Source: Marinibacterium sp050389775 | GTDB taxonomy: Bacteria; Pseudomonadota; Alphaproteobacteria; Rhodobacterales; Rhodobacteraceae | Direction: 5' to 3' | Assembly (NCBI RefSeq): GCF_050389775.1 | Contig: NZ_CP177144.1 | Span: 1,488,001 to 1,552,000, forward strand | Length of the DNA stretch: 64,000 nucleotides | In this document: in pieces, positions 36,046-44,778 of the stretch | How positions within the stretch are numbered: the first letter of the stretch is position 1 | Layout: each line of letters starts with the position of its first letter | The notes under the pieces: generated by a model | Databases searched by the model: none | Told to the model about the DNA's origin: nothing | Seen by the model: only the letters and a program-made list of their open reading frames with translations | Program-made: the position numbers and the translations under genes

Positions 36046-36652
36046 CAGGGTCTCCTTTTCGGGCTGTTTGCGCGGTTTGGTCGGTCGGGGCCGGTCTTGT
36101 CAAGGGCCGGAGCCGCCGATCTGGGGCGGGTGGGGCGAAAAAGGATGCCCGGGCTGGGGTATGCGGGAAACGGTTCGGGGAGAGGGAAGGCGAAGTGGTG
36201 TGAGGATTGGGGAGCGGGATGAGGACAGAGTGCGCGACGAGGCGCGGGGAGCGGTGCTGGGCGCGCGGGATAGGCGGTGCGCGAAGCGGTGTGAGGAAAA
36301 GGGGGGGGCGGCACCGAGACAGGGTGGGCGAAGGGTCGTGACGACAGGGGAGTGATGCAGGTGCTGGGCGCGCGAGATGGGCGGTGCGCGAAGCGGTGTG
36401 ACGATTTGGGAACGGCACAGGGACAGAATGCGCGAAGAGGCGTCGGGGCAGCGGTACGAGGGCAGGGGCGCGCGAGATATGCAGTGCGCGGAGAGGGGAG
36501 CGTGAAAGCGTTGCGAGGATGAGTGCGAGGATGAGAGAGCGGTTCGGGGGCTGGACGGCCGAAGGGGGTGGGACGGGCTACGCGGCGTGGTTCGGCGGGC
36601 AGGCGCGCCGGGGAAAACAGCGGGGCCGCCAACATCGCGGCCCCTGCCGCCG
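36046..36652. repeat. Intergenic degenerate tandem repeats, about 107-bp period
   Basis: About 600 bases without a credible gene. A 45-base block starting GGTGCTGGGCGCGCG and ending GCGAAGCGGTGTGASGA occurs at 36253-36297 and 36360-36404 with only a few mismatches. Partial copies occur at about 36190 and 36450. Frames on the minus strand are proline/arginine/serine-rich with no domain. Confidence 0.65.
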
Positions 36653-37258
36653 TCACGGCAGGTAATTGACCCGCCCGACCTGCCAGCCCGGTTCGTCCGC
36701 TTCGCCACGGTCCAGCCGTGTCAGCTCGGTGACCGACAGGTTGTCGATGCGCTGGCCGAAGATCTCGGTCGTGGGCACCTGCAGCGCGCGTTCCAGCTGG
36801 CCCAGGATCATGCCGAAATGCGCCACGATGACCAGGTCGGCCCCGGGATGCGCTCGGGCCAGCCGGTCGACGGCCGCGTCGGCCCTTGCGCGCATCTCGT
36901 GCCAGCTTTCGCCGTTGGGCGGGCGCACCAGCCCCGGTTCGCTCCAGAAGGCGGTGATCCGCTCAGGATCCTCGGCCTCGATCTCGTCGAACCGGCGCAG
37001 CTCCCAGTCGCCGAAATGGATTTCCCGCAGGTTGCGGTCATGGGGCAGGCGGGGGCGGCCCCGCTGGATCGCATCGGCCGTGCCGGTGCAGCGCACCAGG
37101 TCCGACGACACCACCAGCGCCTCGCCCGGCAGATGGGCCGACAGCCGGTCGAGCGCGGCCCGGTCGCCCAGGTCGGCCGGCAGGTCGGACCAGCCGACCA
37201 TGCCCTTGGCATGGGTCGGCCCGTGGCGCACGAGAAACAACCGGTTGCCCGTCATCAC
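36653..37258 (-). CDS. Histidine phosphatase, probably alpha-ribazole phosphatase (CobC-like)
   Basis: 201 residues. The catalytic RHG is in LFLVRHGPTHAKGMVGWSDLP at residues about 6-26. REIHFGDWELRRFDEIEAED is typical of the CobC-like group, and the second catalytic histidine is in DLVIVAHFGMI. CobC removes the 5'-phosphate of alpha-ribazole in cobalamin assembly. The gene overlaps cobU by four bases (37255-37258), which supports a cobalamin role. The E-x-x-F-G-x-W motif also occurs in other histidine phosphatases, so context carries weight. Confidence 0.87.
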   Translation of the reverse strand: MMTGNRLFLVRHGPTHAKGMVGWSDLPADLGDRAALDRLSAHLPGEALVVSSDLVRCTGTADAIQRGRPRLPHDRNLREIHFGDWELRRFDEIEAEDPERITAFWSEPGLVRPPNGESWHEMRARADAAVDRLARAHPGADLVIVAHFGMILGQLERALQVPTTEIFGQRIDNLSVTELTRLDRGEADEPGWQVGRVNYLP

Positions 37259-37770
37259 GGCGTGCCCTTCAGAACGTTGGGCAACCCGGCCACGACCTGC
37301 ACGACCAGGTCCGCCCGGGCCGCCAGCGCCACGTTCAGCCGGCCCTGGGTCTCGCGGAACCGCCGGCCCATCGCATGGGCGGGAACCACGCCCTGCCCAA
37401 CCTCGTTACTGACCACGACAACCGGTGCCCTGCAGGTGGCCAGCGCCTCCATCAGTTCGGCCGACCGGGCGTCCAGGTCCGCTTCGGCCAGCAGATGGTT
37501 CGACAGCCAGAGCGTCACGCAATCGACCAGAACGATGCCCCCGGTCACCCCCCCGAGGGCGGAACCCAGGTCGAGCGGCGCTTCGACGGTCTGCCATCCG
37601 GCCCCGCGGCGGCCCTGATGAATCTCGATTTTTCGAGCCATTTCAGCGTCATGGGCCTGTGCCGTGGCGATGTAGATCCATGGGCCCGGATGGGCCGTGA
37701 CCCGGGTTTCGGCATAGGCCGATTTCCCGGACGCTGCGCCGCCTAACACGAATGTGATCGATTGTTTCAA
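37255..37770 (-). CDS. cobU: Adenosylcobinamide kinase/guanylyltransferase
   Basis: 171 residues starting at a TTG (37770), chosen because AGGAGGT lies 9 bases upstream and the P-loop follows at the family position: VLGGAASGKSAYAE (about residues 8-21). DCVTLWLSNHLL (about 89-100) and the C-terminal VSNEVGQGVVPAHAMGRRFRETQGRLN are CobU hallmarks. It phosphorylates adenosylcobinamide and attaches GMP in B12 nucleotide-loop assembly. It is coupled to the CobC-like phosphatase by a 4-base overlap and diverges from rpoH. No other cobalamin genes are in the window. Confidence 0.95.
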   Translation of the reverse strand: MKQSITFVLGGAASGKSAYAETRVTAHPGPWIYIATAQAHDAEMARKIEIHQGRRGAGWQTVEAPLDLGSALGGVTGGIVLVDCVTLWLSNHLLAEADLDARSAELMEALATCRAPVVVVSNEVGQGVVPAHAMGRRFRETQGRLNVALAARADLVVQVVAGLPNVLKGTP

Positions 37771-37789
37771 ACTTTCTGACCTCCTGCCG

Positions 37790-37817
37790 TGATCCTTTTG
37801 GCGGTCTCAAACGTAAC
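37790..37817 (+). promoter_or_regulatory. Candidate sigma-E (RpoE/ECF) promoter of rpoH
   Basis: TGATCC at 37790-37795, then 18 bases, then TAAC at 37814. TGATCC is the -35 element of RpoE-dependent promoters described in Rhodobacter sphaeroides, where rpoHII is one target. The -10 match is partial. It lies about 57 bases before the rpoH ATG. Confidence 0.5.
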
Positions 37818-37873
37818 CCTTCTGAAGCCCGGCAAAAACGGCCGGTCATGACAAGAACGAACAGGGGGTCGAC

Positions 37874-38752
37874 ATGGCGCTGGACACACCCCGGGACATG
37901 ACGTTGTCCCGCCAGGCAATGCAAGCGGAACTGCTGGACGCGGAGACAGAGCTGGAATTGGCTTATGCCTGGCGCGACCGACGGGACGAACAGGCCCTGC
38001 ACCGGCTGATCACGGCCTATATGCGGCTGGCGATTTCGATGGCGGCCAAGTTCAAGCGCTATGGCGCGCCGATGAACGACCTGATCCAGGAGGCCGGGCT
38101 GGGCCTGATGAAGGCCGCCGACAAGTTCGACCCCGACCGGGGCGTGCGGTTTTCGACCTACGCGGTCTGGTGGATCCGGGCCTCGGTGCAGGATTACGTG
38201 ATGCGCAACTGGTCGATGGTGCGCACGGGTTCGACCTCGTCGCAGAAATCGCTGTTCTTCAATATGCGCCGGGTGCAGGCCCGGCTGGAACGCGAGGCGG
38301 CCTCGTCCGGGGAACACCTGGACCGTGACCAGCTGCACCAGCTGATCGCCACCGAGATCGGCGTGCCCCTGCATGATGTCGAGATGATGGGCGGCCGGCT
38401 GGCCGGGTCCGATTACTCACTGAACGCACCGCAATCGACCGACGAGGACGGGCGCGAATGGATCGACGCGCTGGAAGATGACGGCCGGCAGGCCGCCGAG
38501 ACGGTCGAGGAACGCCACGACATGGCCCAGCTGCGCGGCTGGCTCGACGAGGCGCTAGGCGGGCTGAACGACCGCGAACGCTTTATCGTGCGCGAACGCA
38601 AGATGCGCGAGGATCCCCGCACACTGGAAAGCCTGGGCACCGAACTGGGCCTGTCCAAGGAACGGGTGCGTCAGCTGGAATCGGCGGCTTTCCGCAAGAT
38701 GCGGAAATCGCTTGAGGGCCAATCGGGGGAAGTGCAACACTTCCTTCTATGA
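37874..38752 (+). CDS. rpoH: RNA polymerase sigma factor RpoH (heat-shock sigma-32 type)
   Basis: 292 residues. Region 2 includes LITAYMRLAISMAAKFKRYG, MNDLIQEAGLGLMKAADKFDPDRG and FSTYAVWWIRASVQDYVMRNWSMVR. The RpoH box appears as QKSLFFNMRRVQARLE. Region 4.2 has TLESLGTELGLSKERVRQLESAAFRKMR. It redirects RNA polymerase to stress genes. The TGATCC element upstream suggests an RpoHII-like factor responding to oxidative or singlet-oxygen stress. Its stop overlaps the next gene by 4 bases (ATGA), an unusual partner for a sigma factor. Confidence 0.95.
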   Translation: MALDTPRDMTLSRQAMQAELLDAETELELAYAWRDRRDEQALHRLITAYMRLAISMAAKFKRYGAPMNDLIQEAGLGLMKAADKFDPDRGVRFSTYAVWWIRASVQDYVMRNWSMVRTGSTSSQKSLFFNMRRVQARLEREAASSGEHLDRDQLHQLIATEIGVPLHDVEMMGGRLAGSDYSLNAPQSTDEDGREWIDALEDDGRQAAETVEERHDMAQLRGWLDEALGGLNDRERFIVRERKMREDPRTLESLGTELGLSKERVRQLESAAFRKMRKSLEGQSGEVQHFLL

Positions 38753-39564
38753 AACACATAGCCCTTGCCATCGCCCTTTGCGCGTCGCCGGCTTTCGCCA
38801 GTACCGTGCCGGGGGAGTTGCCGGCAGGGGTGGCGGGGGCCGATGTCCTGTTCATCGGCGAGATCCACGACAATCCACATCACCATGTCCGCCAGGCCGA
38901 GTTGACGGCCGCCGCGGCGCCGGCGGCGCTGGTCTTCGAGATGCTGACGCCCGAACAGGCCCGGGCCGCCACGCCCGAGCTGATGGGCGATGCCGACGCG
39001 CTTGGCGCGGCGCTTGGCTGGGCCGAGACCGGATGGCCCGATTTTTCCATGTATGCCCCGATCTTTGCCGTCGCACCCGACGCGCGGGTCTATGGCGCGG
39101 CCATCCCGCGCGAGGCCGCCCGGGCGGCGATGGGCGAAGGGGTCGTGGCCTGGTTCGGGGGCGACGAGGCCGCCCGGTTCGGGCTGGATGCTCCGCTGGC
39201 CGAGGCGGAACAGGCCCGGCGCGAGGCGGTCCAGTTGGCCGCCCATTGCGATGCCCTGCCCGGCGAGATGCTGCCCGTCATGGTCGAGATCCAGCGCCTG
39301 CGCGATGCCGCATTGGCCCGGGCGGCGGCGGCGGCGCTGGCCGAAACCGGCGGGCCGGTCGTGGTGATCACCGGCAATGGCCATGCCCGGCTGGACGAGG
39401 GCGCGCCGGTCTACCTGGCCCGGGCGCTGCCCGATGCAACGATCCGCAGCTATGGCCAGGCCGAGGATGGCCGGCTGGACGGGCGGTTCGACGCCACCGG
39501 AGACAGCCCTGCAGTCGAGCGCGACGATCCCTGCGCGGCCTTCGCGGCCCGGCCGACGGAGTAG
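38749..39564 (+). CDS. ChaN-family exported protein
   Basis: 271 residues with a Sec signal peptide (MKHIALAIALCASPAFAS, cleavage near residue 18). No lipobox cysteine is obvious at the cleavage site. The family motif DVLFIGEIHDNPHHHVRQ follows, then LVFEMLTPEQA and a C-terminal VVVITGNGHARLDEGAPVYL. ChaN and relatives (also called haem-binding uptake or Tiki-like) have an erythromycin-esterase-like fold; Campylobacter ChaN binds haem. The gene overlaps rpoH by four bases, so it is expressed with the stress sigma factor. Confidence 0.85.
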   Translation: MKHIALAIALCASPAFASTVPGELPAGVAGADVLFIGEIHDNPHHHVRQAELTAAAAPAALVFEMLTPEQARAATPELMGDADALGAALGWAETGWPDFSMYAPIFAVAPDARVYGAAIPREAARAAMGEGVVAWFGGDEAARFGLDAPLAEAEQARREAVQLAAHCDALPGEMLPVMVEIQRLRDAALARAAAAALAETGGPVVVITGNGHARLDEGAPVYLARALPDATIRSYGQAEDGRLDGRFDATGDSPAVERDDPCAAFAARPTE

Positions 39565-39664
39565 GGGCAGAGGGTCCATCGCCTCTGGCCCCTGCCGGCC
39601 GGCATGCCTATGTTCGGGCCAATGACCGGGGCGGCCTGTCCCGGAGGCGGGGAACGGGGTGACC

Positions 39665-40870
39665 ATGCTGGCCGGAAAGCGCATTCTTCTGATCATCGGC
39701 GGCGGGATCGCGGCGTTCAAATGCCACGACCTGATCCGCCGGCTGCGCGAACGGGGGGCGGCGGTGACGCCGGTGCTGACCCGGGCGGCGCAGGAATTCG
39801 TGACACCGCTGTCGATTTCGGCCCTAGCCGGCGAGAAGGTCTTTACCGATCTGTTCGACCTGACGGCCGAGGCAGAGATGGGCCATATCGAATTGTCGCG
39901 CTCGGCCGACCTGGTGGTGGTGGCCCCGGCCACGGCCGACCTGATGGCCAAGATGGCCAACGGGCTGGCCGATGACCTGGCCTCGACCCTGCTCCTGGCG
40001 ACCGACACGCCGGTGCTGATCGCCCCGGCGATGAACGTGCGGATGTGGGACCACCCGGCGACCCGGCGCAACCTGGCCACGCTGACCGGCGATGGCGTGC
40101 GGCTGGCCGGGCCGAACGAGGGGCCGATGGCCTGTGGCGAATTCGGGCCGGGGCGGATGGCCGAGCCGATGGAGATCGTCGAGGCGATTGCCGGGGTGCT
40201 GGCCGACGGGCCGCTGAAGGGCCGGCGCATCCTGGTGACCTCGGGGCCGACCCACGAGCCGATCGACCCGGTGCGCTATATCGCCAACCGCTCGTCGGGG
40301 GCGCAAGGCGCGGCGATTGCCTCGGCGCTGTCGGGGCTGGGGGCCGAGGTGGTCTTTGTCACCGGGCCGGCCGACGTGCCGCCGCCCGCTGGGGTCGAGG
40401 TGGTGCGGGTCGAGACCGCGCGGCAGATGCAGGCGGCGGTCGAGGCGGCATTGCCGGCGGATGCGGCGATCTTTGCGGCGGCGGTGGCCGACTGGCGGGT
40501 GGCCAGCGCGTCGGACAGCAAGCTGAAGAAGACGACCGGCGGATTGCCCGAGCTGGCGCTGGCCGAGAACCCCGACATCCTGGCCGGAGTGGCCCGGATG
40601 GGCGCCGGGCGGCCGGGGCTGGTGGTGGGCTTTGCGGCCGAGACCGACGACGTGGTGGCCCATGCGACGGCCAAGCGGGCGCGCAAGGGCTGTGACTGGA
40701 TCCTGGCCAATGATGTCAGCCCGGCGACGGGGATCATGGGCGGCAGCGAGAATGCCGTGGTGCTGATCACCGGCGAAGGGGCGGAAAGCTGGCCGCGGAT
40801 GCGCAAGGACCAGGTGGCCCGGGCGCTGGCGGACAGGATCGCGGCGGCGCTGGCGGGGCAGACCTCCTGA
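39665..40870 (+). CDS. coaBC: Bifunctional phosphopantothenoylcysteine decarboxylase/synthetase
   Basis: 401 residues from the ATG at 39665; a GTG six bases upstream is possible. The CoaC half (about 1-185) starts KRILLIIGGGIAAFKCHDLI and holds the active-site motifs MGHIELSRSADLVVVAPATA, APAMNVRMWDHPATRRN and GPMACGEFGPGRM. The CoaB half starts RRILVTSGPTHEPIDPVRYI and continues NRSSGAQGAAIASAL, with a flexible K-K-T loop (LKKTTGGLPELALAENPDI). The enzyme makes 4'-phosphopantetheine for coenzyme A. It is followed by a dispersed repeat copy and then dut. Confidence 0.96.
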   Translation: MLAGKRILLIIGGGIAAFKCHDLIRRLRERGAAVTPVLTRAAQEFVTPLSISALAGEKVFTDLFDLTAEAEMGHIELSRSADLVVVAPATADLMAKMANGLADDLASTLLLATDTPVLIAPAMNVRMWDHPATRRNLATLTGDGVRLAGPNEGPMACGEFGPGRMAEPMEIVEAIAGVLADGPLKGRRILVTSGPTHEPIDPVRYIANRSSGAQGAAIASALSGLGAEVVFVTGPADVPPPAGVEVVRVETARQMQAAVEAALPADAAIFAAAVADWRVASASDSKLKKTTGGLPELALAENPDILAGVARMGAGRPGLVVGFAAETDDVVAHATAKRARKGCDWILANDVSPATGIMGGSENAVVLITGEGAESWPRMRKDQVARALADRIAAALAGQTS

Positions 40871-40894
40871 GCCGGTGAAGGCGGGGCTGTCGAG

Positions 40895-40925
40895 CCGGGT
40901 ATTTGGACCAAGAAGAAGACAGGGG
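40895..40925 (+). repeat. Dispersed intergenic motif copy E
   Basis: Begins CCGGGTATTTGGACCAAGAA and ends GAAGACAGGGG, containing the palindrome-like TTGGACCAA. It lies between coaBC and dut, 25 bases after the coaBC stop. Confidence 0.6.
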
Positions 40926-40999
40926 ACAGGGCCCTTGCCACCGGGTGGCATCGGGCGGCGGGGCCTGGACCAGGCAGCAAGAGGATGCGGGGTGAGAAG

Positions 41000-41455
41000 A
41001 TGGTGACGATCCGGGTGATGCGAGAGCCGGAGGCCGATCCGGCCGTGGCGCTGCCGGCCTATGCGACCGAGGGCGCGGCCGGGGCCGACCTGCGGGCCAA
41101 CCTGCCCGACCGGGGCGAGCTGGTGCTGGCGCCGGGGGCGCGGGCGCTGGTGCCGACGGGGCTGCGGCTGGAGATACCCGAGGGTTTTGAGGTGCAGATC
41201 CGGCCGCGATCGGGGCTGGCGTTGAAACACGGGATCACCCTGCCCAACAGCCCCGGCACCATCGATTGGGATTACCGCGGGCCGCTGGGCGTGATCGTGA
41301 TGAATGCCGGGGACGAACCCTTTGTCATCGCCCATGGCGACCGTATTGCGCAGATGGTCGTGGCCCCCGTGGTGCGTGCCCGGTTCGAGACGGCCGGCGC
41401 CCTGAGCGACAGTGCGCGCGGTGACGGGGGCTTTGGCTCCACCGGGGTCGGCTGA
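41000..41455 (+). CDS. dut: dUTP diphosphatase
   Basis: 151 residues from the ATG at 41000, with GGGGTGAG just upstream. The five trimeric dUTPase motifs are present: YATEGAAGADLRA (motif 1), IRPRSGLALKHGI (motif 2), LPNSPGTIDWDYRGPLGVIVMN (motif 3, split across the catalytic D), DRIAQMVVAPV (motif 4) and RGDGGFGSTGVG (motif 5). It converts dUTP to dUMP, which limits uracil in DNA and feeds thymidylate synthesis. The stop overlaps the start of the next gene by one base (TGATG). Confidence 0.97.
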   Translation: MVTIRVMREPEADPAVALPAYATEGAAGADLRANLPDRGELVLAPGARALVPTGLRLEIPEGFEVQIRPRSGLALKHGITLPNSPGTIDWDYRGPLGVIVMNAGDEPFVIAHGDRIAQMVVAPVVRARFETAGALSDSARGDGGFGSTGVG

Positions 41456-42504
41456 TGCTGCTGGTGGCCCTGGTGGGGGCGGCGCTCTGGGTGGCGGGGG
41501 CGGCGATGGGCGTGCCGGCGCGCGGGCGCTGGCAGGCCGTGGGCCTGGTCTGGCTGGCCGCCCTGGCGATCAACGTCGTGCTGCCCGAAGGCCATCCGCT
41601 GCGCGAGGTGACCGGCCGCGAGCCGGCGCTGTGGCTGCTGGTGGGCGGCTTTGCCGCGCTGGTCATGGTGTATCGCAGCGGGCTGTCCTGGCTGAAGGCC
41701 CGGGCGCCGGGCGGCGAGGCGCCGGCCACCGCCGCGCCGGGCCGGTTCAGCGAGACCGAGCTGGACCGCTATGCCCGTCACATCGTCCTGCGCGAGCTGG
41801 GCGGGCCGGGGCAGAAACGGCTGAAACAGGCCCGGGTGCTGGTCATCGGGGCCGGTGGGCTGGGCGCGCCGGCCTTGCAATACCTGGCCGCCGCCGGGGT
41901 GGGCACGATCGGGGTGATCGACGACGACCTGGTCGAAAACGCCAACCTGCAGCGCCAGGTCATCCATGCCGATGGGGCCATCGGCATGCCCAAGGTCTTT
42001 TCCGCCGAAGGGGCGATGCGGGCGCAGAACCCCTTTGTCGAGGTCCGGCCCTATCACCGCCGGCTGGCGCCCGACATGGCCGAGGCGCTGTTTGCCGATT
42101 ACGATGTCATCCTCGACGGCACCGACAATTTCGACACGCGCTACCTGGCCAACCGGGTGGCCGTGGCCCTGGGCAAGCCGCTGATCTCGGGGGCGCTATC
42201 GCAATGGGAAGGCCAGCTGTCGGTCTTTGATCCGGCGGTCGGGGGGCCGTGCTATCAGTGCATCTTTCCCCAGGCCCCGGCGCCCGGGCTGGCCCCGTCC
42301 TGTGCCGTGGCCGGCGTTCTGGGCCCGCTGCCCGGGGTGGTCGGGGCGATGATGGCCGTCGAGGCGGTCAAGCTGATCACCGGGGCAGGGGCGCCCCTGC
42401 GCGGGCAGATGCTGATCTATGATGCGCTTTACGGCGAGACCCGGACCATTGGGCTGAAACCCCGGGCCGATTGCCCGGTCTGCGGCGACGGCACGGCGGG
42501 CTGA
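41455..42504 (+). CDS. MoeB/ThiF-type adenylyltransferase with N-terminal membrane domain
   Basis: 349 residues. The first about 80 residues contain two or three hydrophobic helices (LLVALVGAALWVAGAAMG; AVGLVWLAALAINVVLP; ALWLLVGGFAALVMVY). Then a MoeB-type E1-like domain starts at FSETELDRYARHIVLRELGG. The ATP loop is VIGAGGLGAPALQYL, the arginine finger region is ENANLQRQ, and zinc cysteines are CYQC and CPVC. The conserved cysteine in CAVAGVLGPLPG is present. The family adenylates sulfur-carrier proteins such as MoaD or ThiS. The membrane domain is an unusual addition. It overlaps dut by one base. Confidence 0.9.
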   Translation: MLLVALVGAALWVAGAAMGVPARGRWQAVGLVWLAALAINVVLPEGHPLREVTGREPALWLLVGGFAALVMVYRSGLSWLKARAPGGEAPATAAPGRFSETELDRYARHIVLRELGGPGQKRLKQARVLVIGAGGLGAPALQYLAAAGVGTIGVIDDDLVENANLQRQVIHADGAIGMPKVFSAEGAMRAQNPFVEVRPYHRRLAPDMAEALFADYDVILDGTDNFDTRYLANRVAVALGKPLISGALSQWEGQLSVFDPAVGGPCYQCIFPQAPAPGLAPSCAVAGVLGPLPGVVGAMMAVEAVKLITGAGAPLRGQMLIYDALYGETRTIGLKPRADCPVCGDGTAG

Positions 42505-42611
42505 GGCGCCGCGCGACGGGGCGGGTTCCGCAAGGGCGCCGCGCGGGATCGTGATGACCGCTGGACCTCGGGCCGGGGCGTGCATAGCTTCTGGTGCAAA
42601 GGAGATCCCAC

Positions 42612-44630
42612 ATGTCCAACCCGATCCTTGCCACCTGGACCACGCCCTTTGCCCTGGCGCCCTTCGACGCGATTTCCGACGACGATTTCGCCCCGGCCCT
42701 GGATGCGGCCCTGGCCGCCCACGAGGCCGAGATCGCGGCCATTGCCGCCGATCCGGCCAGCCCCGATTTCGACAACACGATCGGCGCCCTGGAACGGGCC
42801 GGCGGCGACCTGGACAAGGTGCTGTCGGTGTTCTTCACCCTGGCCGGGGCCGACAGCAACCCGGCCCGCGAGGCCCTGCAACGGGCGTTCTCGCCCCGGC
42901 TCTCGGCACATTTCTCGGCCATCACCTCGAACAAGGCCTTGTTCGCGCGTATCGACGCGGTCTGGCAGGGCCGGGACGGCATGGGGCTGAGCGCGGAACA
43001 GCAGCGCGTGCTGATGCTGACCCACCGGTCCTTCCTGCGCGCCGGCGCGGCGCTGGACGGGGCCGAGGCCGAGCGGCTGACGGCGGTGAAATCGCGGCTG
43101 GCCGAGCTGGGCACGCAATTCACCCAGAACCTGCTGGCCGATGAGCGTGACTGGTTCATGCCCCTGGAGGAAGCCGATCTTGACGGCCTGCCGGACTTTG
43201 TCGTGGCCGCCGCCCGGGCGGCCGGCGACGAGAAGGGACAGGCCGGGCCGGTGGTCACGACCTCGCGGTCGCTGATCACGCCTTTCCTGCAATTCTCGCC
43301 GCGCCGCGACCTGCGCGAGCGGGCCTGGCGGGCCTGGACGGCGCGCGGGGCCAATGGCGGGGCGACCGACAACCGGGCCATCGCCGCCGAGATCCTGGCG
43401 CTGCGGGCCGAACGGGCGGCGCTGCTGGGCCATGAGAATTTCGCGCGCTACAAGCTGGAAACCGAAATGGCCCGCACGCCCGAAGCCGTGCGCGACCTGC
43501 TGCTGGCGGTCTGGGATCCGGCCCGGGCCGCGGCCGAGCGCGACGCCGCGATCCTGGCCGGGATGATGGCCGAGGACGGGCTGAACGGGCCGCTCGAACC
43601 CTGGGACTGGCATTACTACAGCGAGAAACGTCGGCGGGCCGAGCATGATCTGGATGAAACCGCGCTCAAGCCCTATTTCCAGCTCGACAACATGATCGCC
43701 GCGGCCTTCGATTGCGCCAACCGGCTCTTTGGGCTGGAATTCGCCCCGCTGGACGTGGCGCTCTACCACCCCGATTGCCGCGCCTGGGAAGTCACCCGCG
43801 AAGGCCGGCACGTGGCGGTCTTCATCGGCGATTACTTTGCCCGCGGCTCGAAACGCTCGGGTGCCTGGTGTTCGGCCATGCGGAGCCAGGCCAAGTACCC
43901 CGAGACCCAGGCCCCGGTGGTGATCAATGTCTGCAATTTCGCCAAGGGCGACCCGGCCCTGCTGTCCTTCGACGATGCCCGCACGCTGTTTCACGAATTC
44001 GGCCATGCCTTGCACCAGATGCTGTCGGACGTGACCTATGAAAGCATCTCGGGCACCTCTGTCGCCCGCGATTTCGTCGAACTGCCCAGCCAGCTCTACG
44101 AACATTGGCTGACCGTGCCGGAGGTCCTGGAAACCTTTGCCACCCATGCCGAGACCGGCGCGGCCATGCCCGGCGACATGCTGGCCCGCCTGCTGGCCGC
44201 CGAGACCTACGACATGGGCTTCCAGACGGTCGAATACGTGGCTTCGGCCCTGGTCGATCTCGAATTCCACGACGGGCCGGCCCCGGCCGATCCGATGGCC
44301 CGGCAGGCCGAGGTGCTCAAGGACATCGGCATGCCCCATGCCATCGCCATGCGCCATGCCACGCCGCATTTCGCCCATGTCTTCTCGGGCGACGGCTATT
44401 CCAGCGGCTATTACAGCTACATGTGGTCCGAGGTCATGGATGCCGATGCCTTTGCCGCCTTCGAGGAAGCCGGCGATGCCTTCGACCCGGCCATGGCCCG
44501 GGCACTGGAAACCCATATCCTGTCGACCGGCGGCTCGGTCGAGGCCGAGGACCTGTACACAGCCTTCCGCGGCCGCCTGCCCGGTGTCGGGGCCCTGCTG
44601 GCCGGCCGGGGTTTGGTGCCCGCCGGCTGA
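42612..44630 (+). CDS. M3-family oligopeptidase (PrlC/oligopeptidase A type)
   Basis: 672 residues from the ATG at 42612, preceded by AAAGGAG; an in-frame GTG 18 bases upstream is rejected. The zinc motif HEFGH is at about residues 461-465 (TLFHEFGHALHQMLS), with the third ligand in the downstream helix. ARDFVELPSQLYEHW and the C-terminal FAHVFSGDGYSSGYYSYMWSEVMDAD are typical of the family. It degrades peptides of about 5-20 residues in the cytoplasm. It stands as a single gene, with a dispersed repeat copy after its stop. Confidence 0.95.
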   Translation: MSNPILATWTTPFALAPFDAISDDDFAPALDAALAAHEAEIAAIAADPASPDFDNTIGALERAGGDLDKVLSVFFTLAGADSNPAREALQRAFSPRLSAHFSAITSNKALFARIDAVWQGRDGMGLSAEQQRVLMLTHRSFLRAGAALDGAEAERLTAVKSRLAELGTQFTQNLLADERDWFMPLEEADLDGLPDFVVAAARAAGDEKGQAGPVVTTSRSLITPFLQFSPRRDLRERAWRAWTARGANGGATDNRAIAAEILALRAERAALLGHENFARYKLETEMARTPEAVRDLLLAVWDPARAAAERDAAILAGMMAEDGLNGPLEPWDWHYYSEKRRRAEHDLDETALKPYFQLDNMIAAAFDCANRLFGLEFAPLDVALYHPDCRAWEVTREGRHVAVFIGDYFARGSKRSGAWCSAMRSQAKYPETQAPVVINVCNFAKGDPALLSFDDARTLFHEFGHALHQMLSDVTYESISGTSVARDFVELPSQLYEHWLTVPEVLETFATHAETGAAMPGDMLARLLAAETYDMGFQTVEYVASALVDLEFHDGPAPADPMARQAEVLKDIGMPHAIAMRHATPHFAHVFSGDGYSSGYYSYMWSEVMDADAFAAFEEAGDAFDPAMARALETHILSTGGSVEAEDLYTAFRGRLPGVGALLAGRGLVPAG

Positions 44631-44670
44631 AGCGCCCGGGGATCAGCGCCCTGTGCGTCGCTGGTCCCGC

Positions 44671-44700
44671 CCTGCTGCTTCTTTCTCTTTCTAAATATCC
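44671..44700 (-). repeat. Dispersed intergenic motif copy F
   Basis: On the minus strand it reads GGATATTTAGAAAGAGAAAG then AAGCAGCAGG. It lies between the convergent M3 peptidase and hydroxyacid reductase genes, 40 bases after the peptidase stop. Confidence 0.6.
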
Positions 44701-44778
44701 TGCCCCGTCCTTGCCAAGCGCGCCTCCACCGTCCAGGGGCGGGGGGCTGTCACGCCTGCCGGGGCGGGACGCCGGGGG

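Noticed and set aside
36045..36708. Proline/arginine-rich minus-strand frames of about 200 codons before pyrF
   Set aside because: They sit on the degenerate tandem repeats, overlap each other in different frames, and show no domain or ribosome site.
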